NCBI GenBank assembly: GCA_025716815.1
Contig: JAIXMN010000017.1
Span: forward strand, 186,001 to 250,000
Direction: 5' to 3'
Source: Dichotomocladium elegans
Lineage: Eukaryota > Mucoromycota > Mucoromycetes > Mucorales > Lichtheimiaceae
Length of the DNA stretch: 64,000 nt
Position numbers and translations under genes: made by a program
The notes under the pieces: model-generated
Told to the model about the DNA's origin: nothing
The model's database searches: none
Seen by the model: the letters and a program-made list of their open reading frames with translations, nothing else
Shown here: piece by piece, positions 20,586-31,721 of the stretch
Layout of the letters: each line of letters begins with the position of its first letter
How positions within the stretch are numbered: the first letter of the stretch is position 1

Positions 20586-21095
20586 ATGTTCCGATTCTCT
20601 TCTGGTGTCTTGGTTGCCTTCGCAGCCATCCTTCTTGTGGCCATGGCACTCCCTATGAACAAGCGTGCCGGCGTTGATATCCAGGTTACTTCAGCGTCTC
20701 ACTTTTGCTCGTACCTACCTCCCCACCCTGGCGATAATGTAGGCGCAACTGAGAATGATGGCATTCCCTTCTGCACCACTGCTCAAGGCGCAGGTACCCA
20801 AACATTCCCGTCGGGTTTTATCCGCACTGCCCATTTTGCGTCCACATCGTCCTACTCGCAGGTGACAGGCCGCTTTGACCGTTCAAAATACCAGTTATCT
20901 TCTACGGATGGTGGCGGTCAGTATGATAACTTGGACATCCTCGGCAACACTTGTAATGGCTGGAAGTACTTTGTCAATCTTATCGAGCCCGATGTCGAGA
21001 TCTACTGCATCCGCTGTTGTAAGAACAAGGCCGACTGCAACCTCGGCGCATCCACTTATGGCTGCGGGCGCATCGTTCCCGGCGATTACTCTTGA
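20586..21095 (+). CDS. small secreted cysteine-containing protein, 169 aa
   Basis: Intron-less. A signal peptide is clear: MFRFSSGVLVAFAAILLVAM then ALPMNKRAG, with a likely signal-peptidase site near residue 21 and a KR dibasic site right after it (Kex2-type). The mature protein has about nine Cys (HFCSYLPP, PFCTTA, NTCNGW, IYCIRCCKNKADCNLG, YGCGRIVPGDYS), probably disulfide-bonded. It contains TGRFDRSKYQLSSTDGGGQY. Similar secreted proteins are, as far as I recall, common in Mucoromycota, but I know no assigned function. It could be a wall-associated or effector-like protein. No transmembrane segment or GPI signal after the signal peptide. Confidence 0.85.
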   Translation: MFRFSSGVLVAFAAILLVAMALPMNKRAGVDIQVTSASHFCSYLPPHPGDNVGATENDGIPFCTTAQGAGTQTFPSGFIRTAHFASTSSYSQVTGRFDRSKYQLSSTDGGGQYDNLDILGNTCNGWKYFVNLIEPDVEIYCIRCCKNKADCNLGASTYGCGRIVPGDYS

Positions 21096-21725
21096 ATAGA
21101 CTGATTCCATATTTCCCTCGGACTGTGCATATAGGATGACCTAATCCCACCGGCCCCCCGCTCCCCTCCCCTGTTCTGTATATTCATCTTCGTATAAATC
21201 AAGACAAACTTCAACTCAAAGGAATGCAAGCCATCAAATGCTCATTGTAGAGCGCTACATTTTGTGTACCCCGACAATAGAAAAGTTGTGATACAGCATG
21301 ACGTCGACGATCTTTTTTTTTCGCTGGCTCTAAGAAAATCTTGTTTTACCGCACATGTTCATGTGTCCCAGCCTTGACTACGAGCCCAGCATTGTCTGCA
21401 GTGCGTGTGAACAATAGTGTTCTCCTCCTCCCGCCTCCCGCCATGACTGCTGCTAAACAAGAGCATACGCGTAGAGAGAAAGAGAGAGGTCATAGGGAAA
21501 CCTTAATTGTAGTGTGGCCTAGAGGAGCACATACGCATACGCCACGGGGTCAACAAGGGGGGATTTGGGGTTTCTCCCCCCCTCTCTCTCTCGTCTCTCC
21601 CCAGCAAAGAATCGCTCGACTCTCTTTCGTCTCCCCCAAAACCCATCTTCATCCCTCACACAACCCGCTCTCACTGACCCCGACTCCAAACCCGCCCGCT
21701 CTTTTTATTTTATTTTACTTACTCC
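21096..21725. other. intergenic, CT-rich promoter of the Nem1-like gene
   Basis: Contains CTCTCTCTCTCGTCTCTCC and a TTTTATTTTATTTTAC tract just before the Nem1-like start. A 253-codon open frame (21341-22102) crosses it but lacks an ATG start and is a shadow in a low-stop, C-rich region. Confidence 0.5.
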
Positions 21726-22979
21726 ATGTTGACTGTCTTGTCCTCATCTCCATCACCCGCCATGTCAGTCGCTACGGTGGTACCCCCTCCAGCTACCCTT
21801 CCATCGACCTCAAAGCTCCAAGCTCCTCCGCCCCCTTCCGCGACGACGACGACTTCCTCCTTACCCTCACTACGCCGCAGACGCCGTCTTGTTTTCTCTC
21901 ACTTGCTTCATTACTTCACCGCCGCGTACCAGTACATTTATGCTGCGATTCTCAGCATTCGTCCTTCAGCAATAGCCGCCAGACGCCGAATCGAACCTGC
22001 AAAGAGCAACTCTCGAGCTATGGCTGTTCCTGCGACGGCCGCAACCCATTCAAGGCCCGTACCTGCCCTGCAGTACTACAAGGGCAAGACGCTTGTTCTT
22101 GACCTCGACGAGACGCTCGTCCATTCCGTTCGCCTCGGCTCTCTTGCGCACAAACAAGCCAAGGTGAGCGCTTCCATCAAGCGCAAGAAAATTGAAGTCA
22201 GGGATGATAAACAAAGCCTCCTGTATGAGGTCTACAAACGACCCCATGTCGACTACTTTTTAAAAACGGTAAAACATCGATCCTTGGATGCAAACTAGAT
22301 ATTAAAAAAAAAAAGACAGACAACACATGGATACTGACAGATTTCCTGTTTTTTTTTAAAAAAAAAAACAAAAACAAAAACAAAATGACGGACGGGTATG
22401 GAATCATCTTTTTAGATAAGTCAATGGTACAAGGTGGTCATCTTCACGGCGTCAATGGCAGAGTATGCGGACCCGGTGATCGACTGGCTGGACCAGGAAC
22501 ACACGCTTGTGTCCCAACGCTACTTTAGACAGGTACCAAAGGGATTTCCAGCCATCTTCCCCACTCCGCTCCTTTCACACATGCACGCACTCTCCCTCTC
22601 TCCTCCCCGGTCCGCCCGAAAGAAAGATAAAAGCACTAAAGCATTGAATCATAGTCTTGTATCGTACGCAACGGGAACTTTGTAAAGGACATTGCTCTTG
22701 CGGAACCCGACCTTGCCAAGGTGTGTCTAGTAGACAATAGTCTGGCCGCATTCGAGCTCTATCAAGGTATGCATGCCCTCGCACACGAGGACCACCAAAA
22801 TAAAGGGACAGGGGAAAACTCATCTGTCTGATTCGGTAGAGAATGGGATTCCCTTACCGGGCTGGATTTCTAACCCCAACGATGAATGCCTTCTTGATCT
22901 TTTACCACTCCTTGACGCATTACGCTTCACAGCCGACGTCAGGAGCATCCTCAGGCTGAGACTCATGGGTGTATCATAA
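21726..22979 (+). CDS. Nem1/CTDNEP1-like nuclear envelope phosphatase
   Basis: HAD-type protein phosphatase of the FCP/SCP/Dullard group. Four exons join in frame: 21726-22268, 22416-22532, 22655-22766, 22840-22979. The catalytic DxDxT motif is in [13 protein letters not shown]. Then follow [35 protein letters not shown], the lysine region [30 protein letters not shown] and [20 protein letters not shown], the standard order. An N-terminal extension of about 115 residues is Pro/Ser/Thr-rich with an Arg cluster and a hydrophobic segment ([17 protein letters not shown]) that could anchor it in the nuclear envelope/ER, as in Nem1. Nem1 with Spo7 dephosphorylates the lipin Pah1 and so controls phosphatidate and membrane growth. 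Closest alternatives are SCP-type CTD phosphatases; the membrane segment favours Nem1. Confidence 0.88.
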
Positions 22980-23036
22980 CTATTTTTCCGTGACACATGC
23001 GGGCGCACACGCAGTCATCTCTCTCTCTCTCTCTCG

Positions 23037-23072
<36 letters not shown>

Positions 23073-24003
23073 GACACGAGCACGTGCGATATATACCACC
23101 ATCCTCCTCTTTCTTACCATTCTTTAAATATGGGGGACGGTCCGATTACTATGTTTTTTGTTTTTGATTTGCATGATTAAATTGTGGTGACGATTTTCTT
23201 TCAGCAACGGAAAATGTCTCACGGTCGAAATCATTTTTTCTGTATTTGGCAACCCAGGTCATCTATTGAATTTTTCTCGGCTATTCAGCAAGTTCGCGGA
23301 ATATGAATATGATTTTGGCATTGTGCCTTGCCATCATTGCTGCCAGCCGCTGTTGACTACGTCGTTCGTTATCGGCTTTCCTACATGGATGTCGATAGAC
23401 GGGAGTTCCAACGCAGGAAGATCTTCATTGTGTAATACTATACTGTACTATACTTGGGATGGTACTTCACTCATCAGTAACATATGCTGTTCAACTTGTT
23501 GCTTGATGAAGGCAGAGAGTTACGGGTGGGAATTTTCTCGCTGGCAACCTGTTGGCAGGAGGGGGGGGGAATGGAATTAAATGCTCTATGTGCTTTGTTA
23601 TACTAGTCATGATTTCTTTGTTAATAATAAACCTGTAGGTAGGAATGCTTAGGAAAAGGTCGATCACCAAAAATGGCAGGAGGGGTGTTATCATCGATCA
23701 AGTAGCTTCTGTTTTGAAGAGATGCTTCAGGCCGGTCGCCAGCAGCATTGGTAGAAGCGAATACTACTGCATTTGATTTTGATCGAGCATACCTCCTGGC
23801 GCCTTATTTACGCAAATATCAGCAAACTCTTTTCTACGTTGCACAGAACCGTGGGTGGACATTGAACAAAGAAATGCATACATAATCGAATGAATGTATC
23901 AACATAAATACAAGTTGTCTGAGGTGCTCTTTTCCTTTTCTTCGCACTCGATACATTCCCAGCCGTGTACGTACACACTTGCCAAACCCACAATTAGATC
24001 GAT
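22980..24003. other. intergenic with a microsatellite
   Basis: 3' flank of the Nem1-like gene. No gene recognised; several AT-rich short frames only. Confidence 0.45.
23021..23080. repeat. (TC)n then (CA)n microsatellite
   Basis: CTCTCTCTCTCTCTC is followed at once by CGCACGCACACACACACACA and continues in CA units for about 35 bp. Compound dinucleotide repeat, non-coding, just after the Nem1-like gene. Confidence 0.9.
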
Positions 24004-24769
24004 AATGGCCAAAGGCAAGGTCAGCGTTCTCAAGGCCTCTTTGAGATCTGTTGGGTGGAAGCAGGAACACTGTACCAGGGGACGCTGGAAAAATGCTGGT
24101 GCAGACTACCCACTTTTTCTTTACCATTCACACATACCCGTTGTCGCGCGCGCGCTGGATCCTCCTCACATGAGCTGGAACAACGACTTTTTCGACCCCA
24201 ACGAGCTCCTCGGTCAAGCATTCTCGTATGAAGTAATCCTCAGTCTGGCCGGAAGAAAGGTCATGTGCGAGAAGGTTAAACCATCGACCAAGGCCCCATT
24301 AGGACGCTCATACAGAGACAACCTTGAAGATGACACAAAGTCTGCCCGCCCGACATTGAGCCTAGGGCAACAACCCCCCGCAACATGTCCCCAGGTTGGC
24401 GGCCGCTGGAAGGCCAGCCCCCCATCCTCGCTGACTTGTCACCGATCCTCCAAGCGTACGGCGAACACTTGCGCGCATTCGCAAAAGATGATATCTATCA
24501 ATGCTTTCCATGAACTCTGCAAAGTCTTGGAGGCAAGAGAGGGGGGGTGGGCGGCAAAAAGTCAATCCTGTGCTTCCCTCTCCGAACTCATCTTCCAGAG
24601 TCCTCCGGATATGACACGGTTCCGAACGTGCCAAGTCCCAGGATGATGGTGAAAGTGACCTCGCACCTGCCAAGTCTGTGAAACGCAAAGGTACAGTAAC
24701 GGCTGCTCCTGACAGAAAGTCACGAGTCGCATTTGCTAACGCAAAGGCTGACTCTCGCAATCCTCCCTA
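24004..24769 (+). CDS. unclear multi-exon gene, possibly chromo-barrel (Eaf3/MRG15-like) related
   Basis: The ATG at 24004 (MAKGK) is followed by a GTCAGC donor candidate. Pieces that look coding lie in different frames: LFEICWVEAGTLYQGTLEK, SWNNDFFDPNELLGQAFSYE, GQPPILADLSPILQAYGEHL plus RAFAKDDIYQC, and a Lys-rich end (AKSVKRKGTVTAAPDRKSRV) closing at TAA 24767-24769. The pair GTLYQGTLEK ... WNNDFFDPNELL is faintly like the chromo-barrel of Eaf3/MRG15, where an LYEAK strand is followed by W..WD.WV..ELL, but this is weak and the C-terminal MRG domain was not confirmed. Exon borders are unresolved. It may equally be a decayed gene. Confidence 0.25.
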
Positions 24770-25648
24770 AAGAAATTCCCGACCCTGTTATCGCAGGCTC
24801 AAGACACGATAAGCAAGAGACGTGGGCCACCCTCCATTCATTGAATCGAGAGGAGGGCACCCTATAGGTAAGCCGGGTGGGAAGAGAGCCATACAGCCTG
24901 CTATGCGACACCAAATAGACTCGACCTATTAACATCCCTCTATGGAACCCCGAAATGCTATCTACGGATATCCATGATCGCATAACCCAACCTTGATTGA
25001 CAATAAAAGTATTTATATACTCGACTCACTCATCTTCAAAATCTCCCCTCCCCCCTCTTGAATGATCCTGTGCGAACCCATGCGGGTACTCATTAACATG
25101 CATTCATTTAGGGGTGGGAAGAACGGGAGAGAAAGAGTTGGGTGTGCACGAGGAAGTCAAGTAAATCCATCTCAACAATAAGTTTACATGTCTATGCATA
25201 TTTTAACACATAGTAAAAAATGTCATGCAAGAACCCTCCACTAGATACAGCAGACACAGCTCTCTTAGAAAAGCCATTGCAAGATTGCTAGGAAACCATC
25301 GAGGGTATGTTGTCTAGAGACCACATGTCCTAAGTCTTTGTCAAACCGCAGGCTGCGGTGGTCTTCGTTTGCATGGTATAATAAAATAATATTATGTATA
25401 AGTCGGTTAGGGGATCTACAGAATTAATTAAGCGCGGAGGGGGGCGGTAGCGGAGGGAAAGTGAGGGTTGCGTACTTTGGAAGTTAGAGAGATAAGGAGA
25501 AGCAAGAGTATACTTTGGGCAGGAAATAAACTATAAGAGTAAGAATTTTTTCGTCAGAGAATAGAGAGAAGCGATAGAGGAAAAGAGCATGTGAGTATAT
25601 ATGTGGTTAAAGAATGGTATTAATCGGCTTGAGAGTGGAGGGCTTTTT
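24770..25648. other. intergenic, no gene recognised
   Basis: AT-rich spacer with purine-rich stretches; contains the 3' flank of the minus-strand CYRI-like gene. Nothing else identified. Confidence 0.45.
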
Positions 25649-27024
25649 TTAAACGGCCATAACCAAATTCTTGACACCTTTGGGTGTAGAGTCATCATTG
25701 AGATGCTTTGAGTTGTATCGGAGGGCCGACATAAGGTTTGAAGCACTGGACTCTTCAGGTATGTTGTACACGTTCGAGTGCGCGGTCTGAATCATCTTGA
25801 CCGAGTTCTTTATCTGCAACACCTCTTCTGGTCAATAACCATGCCCATCCTCGTCAGAGCAGATAGCGCTTACATTGATCGGTGAGCCTTTGGAGAACAC
25901 ACCGTTGGGATCAATATGATCGTAAAGGATGATGGACACTACCATGACCTTCAGGCAGAAGCCGACAAGCGATGCTGACATCGCACGCTTCTTGCTAAGG
26001 GTCTGGAAACACGCGGCCCAGAGAGCGGTCAGATAATCGCCAACATTTCGCTGCAGCCTGTTCTGGGTCACGAATTCAGTGGTCGTATCAATGACACACT
26101 TTAGCATCGGCGTCGGGTACGCAATGAAGAGCGAAATCCTGTTCGCTTGGTCACTTTGATCCATTGCGTTGCGAAGATCTGACTTCTTTGCGTCTGCTGC
26201 TGCTCCGTATCGTCCGCGTTGCAGCATGCGCCGATAGTAAGAAAAGTCGTTTTGGAGAGTTGGGCTGCGCATCTAATGCAATTGGCTCGTTATTTCTGCT
26301 TTGGCGATCCCTTCACCCACTCCTTCGCGCATTTATATATCTATATATATACCTTCAAGTAATCAAACTCAAACACAAAATCCAACATGTCTGCAAACAA
26401 TTTCGTCAGGCCCTGGTGCCGTTCGAGGTTCTTGCCAACATCACCCTTGCAAAGTACATTGAGTAATTCAGGAACAGCGTCACCTGCGCCCCATGCGTGC
26501 GCGTGCGCGCGTGTCTCGTTAGCTAGGGATCTTTCGCGATACAACAAAGTGATCGACGCAGTGTCGTCACAAAAAGAGAGACAGAAAGAGAAAGCAAACC
26601 AAGCAATACTTACGAAGACCATTTGCGTAGCTGTGAAATTCCTGCAGCATACTAACAATGGGCAGTACGGCATGCCATGCAATTTCTTCGTTCTCTGACG
26701 TAGGGCTGGCAATAGCATTGCGCACCTCCGTCGCTGCAGACTTATAGTTCCGTAGCGTTTCAAGCAATCCAGGACCTGGTTTGACCAGGAGCGTGCAAAG
26801 CCGATTGTACAGTTGACTGTCGTCCGCAGACGGTGTGGCGTCTATCATTGTTATCAGATCAGGGCCCCGCCAATATGTGAGTGCAAGAGCAATCTTTCTC
26901 TTCTATAAAACACATGTATTTCTGCGTTTTCAAGAAAAAAAAACATACTGGCCAGGTCAAAGTTGAGATCGCTCATAGCCATGTCGCCTCCGCGTAGACT
27001 TAAACTCGAGAGCAGCTGGCCCAT
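25649..27024 (-). CDS. CYRI/FAM49 homologue (Rac1-binding regulator of SCAR/WAVE)
   Basis: Starts at ATG 27024 with MGQLLSSLSLRGGDMAMSDL; Gly-2 makes N-myristoylation likely, as in animal CYRI. A GTATGT donor follows after FDL. Exon 2 has ADDSQLYNRLCTLLVKPGPG and LETLRNYKSAATEVRNAIAS; the next exons have FADMLDFVFEFDYLK and TLQNDFSYYRRMLQRGRYGA, keeping the two adjacent arginines that in mammalian CYRI-B are needed for Rac1 binding; then ANRISLFIAYPTPMLKCVID and VMVVSIILYDHIDPNGVFSK, and a last exon NLMSALRYNSKHLNDDSTPK ending at TAA 25649. This order matches FAM49 along its length (about 320 aa). In animals it buffers Rac1 signalling to the actin nucleation-promoting SCAR/WAVE complex. Role in a filamentous fungus is unknown. 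Confidence 0.88.
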
Positions 27025-28286
27025 GGTGTGGTAAAGAAAAGAAAATGACCTTGAGGATTTGAAAGGCAGTAGACGAGATGGAAGGAGGAAGGGGAGGGGA
27101 AGGAAGATAACAAAGGAAGGACTGTCTCTTTGCGAGTTAGATCGTGTGAGACTGGTGATTCTGGCGGGAAGGAGATCCCAGATGCCCGTGTAAAGAAGAT
27201 GGAAGCGAACAGAAAAGGGTTAAAAAAGGGAAAGGTTACAAAAAGACGATACTTGGGCCACAATTTTCATTTAGCGGGGATAGAATTACTTTTTTAATCC
27301 CTTCTTCCTTCCAGTCTGGCAAACCCCCTATCCACCATGTGGGATTGAGCGGGAAACACCTGCATTCGCCTCTCCATGGCTGGAGCTCTTTTATTCTTTC
27401 CTCGACCTTGTATTTCTCTGGATGTTCCTATCGATGAGCACGGTGCATCCATACCCGTACTGTAACAGCGGATAACGCGATTCGGTTTCTTCTAAATGGT
27501 TTTATCCAAATAAAGTTAAAAGACAGTGTACAATGATAAAGCCGATACATTACATTCATTCATTCACTGTTTCAAGTAGTTCGTCATAATATGTATTTGG
27601 ATTAGTGAAACGCTGCTGTAATTACCAGCGCCGAGGTCCTAGATTCAATAAGCTACTGAAGCAGCAGACCATGCATATCCTGTACATGATTAATCTAAGA
27701 GAAGAGATCATCATTCTTGTGTGACACCATTTCATTAAAAGTAGGACGGACAATAGAAAATCTGCGCAATTCCTTCTTCACCTTACTGCTGTTCATTCGA
27801 ATAATCAGGTGTCTTCCATAGACCATGTACACACGCGTGAGACCAAATCAGCGTGATGTCCTTCTTTCATTGATTCACCTACTATTTTGTTGATGGTCAG
27901 TTTCTTTCAGGTGCATTCGGTGTCATGCAATTGAGTGATATCCCTGCGCCTGATTGAACGATGTGTTTATCAGATCATGGATGTTCTTCTTAGTAGTGGT
28001 CTCAATAGTATTGCTAACATGATGAGCTGGGTCCTATAGACACTACTCTGAACCCGCCAACCCAGCATAATTTCTTTTTTTTTTCTATAAAGATATCTCT
28101 TGTACCAATGGGTGCCCATTCAGTCGTCGATGAACCTGCAAAATGAGCGGACGATGGAAAGAAGAAGAAGAAGAAGGGGAGGGCCTCTCTATGGGTCCAT
28201 GTCCGGTTAGTTATTACGGACTAGCCTCACAATTTAAACGATCATTTTAATAAACCGCTTTTAAATGCATTATTGTCAACGTCCGA
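27025..28286. other. intergenic, no gene recognised
   Basis: 1.26 kb between the CYRI-like start and the biotin synthase stop, both on the minus strand. Contains a GA-rich tract upstream of CYRI (27060-27190) and an (AAG)n purine run near 28160. No gene seen. Confidence 0.5.
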
Positions 28287-29986
28287 CTAGGCAGAGGTGG
28301 GTACATTGGCCTTGATCTTAATGCCGCTGTAGTCGGGCTGGTCGGGACTATCGGAACCTTGCTCAAAATTTGGCGGCTTTGGGACAAGTCCTACAGGCGA
28401 GCGGTATATGAATCAAAGCACTCGATTGCTTGCAGTCCCCATCCCCACCCCATCCTCACCCTCCAGCCCACATCCCCATTTTTTTTCTTTACCCAAGATC
28501 TCAAACATCTTTTGGTCGTCTGTGAATTCATTGTTGGGGGTCGTCAGCAGCTTGTCACCGGTGAAGATGGAGTTTGCACCCGCCATAAAGCACATGGCCT
28601 GCTCAGCCACCGAGAAGCGAACACGGCCAGCAGACAGGCGAACCATGGAGCGAGGCATGATGATGCGTGCGGTAGCAATCATTCGGACCATATCAAAGAC
28701 CGAGACAGGCTATTGGAAATGGGTAAGCATTCATCTACCAAGGCGTGAAGAGGGAGCAATGATGCAGGTCCCCGTAATTTACCGTTTGTTTCTCGAGAGG
28801 AGTGCCCGGGACGGCAAGCAGAGCATTGACAGGGACACTCTCGGGGTGTTTGGGCAGGGTAGAAAGTGTATGGAGCAAGCCAACGCGGTCTTCCTCCTGC
28901 TCGCCGAGACCAATGATGCCACCTGAGCATACGGAAATTCCCGCGTCTTGCGCATGACCAATTGTCTCCAAACGCTCGTCGTAAGTACGCGTAGAGATGA
29001 TCTAATTGGTTGTTCAGATATTGCGCAATTCTGAAACAAAAGGTATTTACCTTGGGATAGAACTCCCGGGACGTGTCGAGATTGTGATTGTACGCAGTCA
29101 AGCCGGCTTCCTTGAGCTGCTTCGCCTGAGTCTCATTGAGCATACCAAGCGTGCAGCAAACCTCCATGCCCATACCGCTATATTCAAGACACAGACACAA
29201 AAAGAGTGAGAAGGACTTTGATCAAGAAAGCTTGCTTTTTGTTTGTTTGTTACCGGATAGCCTTTACGTATGATACTATCTTGTTAAAATTGGATTTTCG
29301 GCCTGCCAGATCTCTCCATGCAGCACCCATGCAGAATCTAGAGCCGATTTCGGATGCTTGGTCAAACGCGGACATACACGATTCACATGGCAAGCCAGAC
29401 GCCACGACCCATTTCATCCACCTACCGTGTGCTGCCTGCCTCCTTGGCACGCTGTGCGGCCTCCAGGACAGCTCCTGTGTCAAGCATCTTTTGCGCCTTA
29501 ACTGCAGTATCGTACCGGGAGGATTGGGGACAGTACTTGCAATCTTCGGTGCAACCGCCCGTCTTGATAGACAAAAGCGTGCACTGCTGGACTTCGCGCG
29601 CATTGAAGTTGTCTCTATGGACCTTGGCCTGATTAACAATCGATCGCGGGTATGTGTTAATAATAATGGGTCATTGTGTCCCTTGCATGGTTCCTTCCTC
29701 ATCCGTCCACACACACACACCCTTTTTTTTTTTTTTTACTCACGCCATAAAACATCAGGTCCATAAAGGGCGAGTCAAAAATAGCCTGTATCTCCTCACG
29801 CGTCCAGTCGTTTCGCAGAGGACCACTGGCATGCAGAGCAGCAGCCGAAAGGGCTGGAGCAGCCGTTGTCTTGGTCTCCGTTGCCGTGGCAGCTTGCGCC
29901 GCAACAGAGGCAAGACGCGTCGATGTGGCAGTGCTATAGAACCGGCTATTGCTTAACGGACGGACGGCAAGGCGAAATGCAGCCAT
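28287..29986 (-). CDS. BIO2: biotin synthase, mitochondrial
   Basis: Radical-SAM enzyme that inserts sulfur into dethiobiotin in the last step of biotin synthesis. ATG at 29986 ([20 protein letters not shown]) gives a typical Arg/Ser-rich mitochondrial presequence. Exons then encode [20 protein letters not shown], the radical-SAM cluster motif [18 protein letters not shown] (CxxxCxxC), [108 protein letters not shown] and [20 protein letters not shown], and the end ANVPTSA. Cys and Arg ligands of the [2Fe-2S] cluster positions (YNHNLDT region, CCTLG, VRLSAGR) are conserved. At least five introns. No other biotin gene is next to it. Confidence 0.95.
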
Positions 29987-30727
29987 ACAAAAAGTGGGGG
30001 AGGGAAGAAAGGAAAGAGAAAGAAAGAAAGAAAGACCAAAGGAGACACCCACAGAACTTAAGCATGTGGATCTCTTCGAAAGGATGGGGTTGGTCTGCCC
30101 GATGGATCGGTCGCCTAAAAGAATGCGCGCCCACTGCCGTGTTTCCTTGGATCACGGAAGGCGGTCCCTCTCCGATCCACGGCAATGAGTCTCCGATTGA
30201 CACACTAGCAAAAAAAAAAAAGATGTGCGTGCGTACGCTAACTTTGCTTCGCACAGAGTGCTACAGATCTGCAGGTACCCGTACCGCTCGTGCGCCTGTC
30301 ATTGAAACATTGGAGCATGTGGGCCTAACCGGCTGATGTTTTCCCATTGTCTTTCTCTCTCCATGGCATAACGAAGAATCTACAGAGAAGGTACAATCAA
30401 ACAGGGATAATTCTCACATAGGACCATGAACGTGAAAGACACATGTCTTCCGATCAAGGTGCGGTAATGCGCTTTAGGACACGGATCCAGACCTGTTGGG
30501 ATATCCTGATTTCTATTGGTTGCTTGCAAATAATGCCGATTGCTGTGTTCAAGAAAGCTTAAGGGCAATTGTTGGGCGGAGGCGGGGTTATCAATTCATA
30601 ATTTGGGGACTCCCCCAAAAGGATGAGTCAACTCTTGTCGACGTTGCCTATGAATACTTCCCCAGCGCGCACCCCATGGATTGTCTTATAGCGATGACAT
30701 CATACCGAAGCCTATTCTCCCATCCAT
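29987..30727. other. intergenic, no gene recognised
   Basis: Upstream region of biotin synthase. An (AAAG)n-like run (30008-30035) precedes the start. The rest shows only short frames. Confidence 0.45.
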
Positions 30728-31721
30728 TTATTTGAGTTCAATATCCTGAAAACCATCCGCGTCCGTTGGCTGTGAATCGCTATGAGCATACTGCGTAGTG
30801 TCGCGTCCCATTGCCGCCTGCCAAGGCCATTTACCTTTTCCATTCCCCGACCGTCCGGATGAACAGAAGTCGGGCCACAATGAGGATGCTGCGATTTGAC
30901 TTGATAGAGCATATATATAAACGTAATCTTTTTGCAAAAAAGAAAAAAGAAACCAAGATTTTCAGGGCTCTCTCCTTCTGCTGTTTTTCAATACACCACC
31001 ATCTTTGCTCACGTTGATGATGAGTGTCGTTATCGACACAATCGATGCCCATATCACAGATTCGTCCCATTTCAACGCGCATGTGGACACAGCGCCAACA
31101 GTATTTGCGCGGATATCATTTCTGCATCCGGTAATATAACGGTCCTTGCTGACGCACATGATAGAAAGCAATGCACTGTTGTCGATGAATGTAAGCACCG
31201 TCAAGACATAGTAAATCCACCAGCTAAAGTTCAGTGACTGTGCATGGTTCTATAATAACATTGCCAGAATAATCATTGAGCACCTACAACCTTGCTCTGT
31301 GTAAAAAAAAAAAAAAAAAGAAAGAAAAGAGCATAGTATTGCATACTTTGTAGATACCCCATGTGGCCCACATACTGACGACCATCATACACATGCTTAA
31401 TACACAGGAAGTATAAACGATGGGCATGATCATGGCTCCACGATCCGATCAATTTAATTAAGTTGATATCAATTCAACTCTATTTATCACTTACATGACC
31501 ACTCGTTGTCAACGCATCCCCATACTTCCCAGAAAGCTCTGATCTATACGAAGTATATGTACATACATATGCGCATTAATTTGAATACGTAGATCGCAAG
31601 GCTATTTGTATTCACGAGAAAACGTTGGGGAATGACTTACCACTTGGATGCCGGTCAGCACGGCGACCAGGCGTTTCGGTCGAATCGCAGGTGGATCACA
31701 GCAGTAGGCTCTAGCGCTCAT
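30728..31721 (-). CDS. multi-span membrane protein, unrecognised
   Basis: ATG at 31721 gives MSARAYCCDPPAIRPKRLVA then VLTGIQV up to a GTAAGT donor (31640). In-frame exons follow: IRAFWEVWGCVDNEWS; then SMIMPIVYTSCVLSMCMMVV and SMWATWGIYK; then NHAQSLNFSWWIYYVLTVLT, FIDNSALLSIMCVSKDRYIT and WDESVIWASIVSITTLIIN. Three to four hydrophobic helices are visible with Cys and Trp between them. The C-terminal exon is uncertain: one frame ends in SDSQPTDADGFQDIELK (stop 30728), the other in LNSNKWMGE (stop 30712). The arrangement is like small fungal four-span proteins, but I name no family. Confidence 0.6.

Noticed and set aside
21341..22102. 253-codon plus-strand open frame upstream of the Nem1-like gene
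   Set aside because: Starts without ATG, is Pro/Ser/Thr/His-rich from a CT-rich region and overlaps the Nem1 coding exon in another frame; a shadow.
23021..23080. CRISPR-like or regulatory array
   Set aside because: Plain dinucleotide repeat without spacers; no CRISPR arrays anywhere in the window, as expected for a fungus.
23894..24646. Single 250-codon frame at 24 kb as a complete gene
   Set aside because: No good ATG at its start, and the protein-like pieces lie in different frames, so a single exon is unlikely; kept only as an unclear multi-exon candidate.
29699..30052. Longer biotin synthase N-terminus beginning upstream of 29986
   Set aside because: The extra residues come from a purine/pyrimidine-rich leader; the ATG at 29986 gives a standard mitochondrial presequence.
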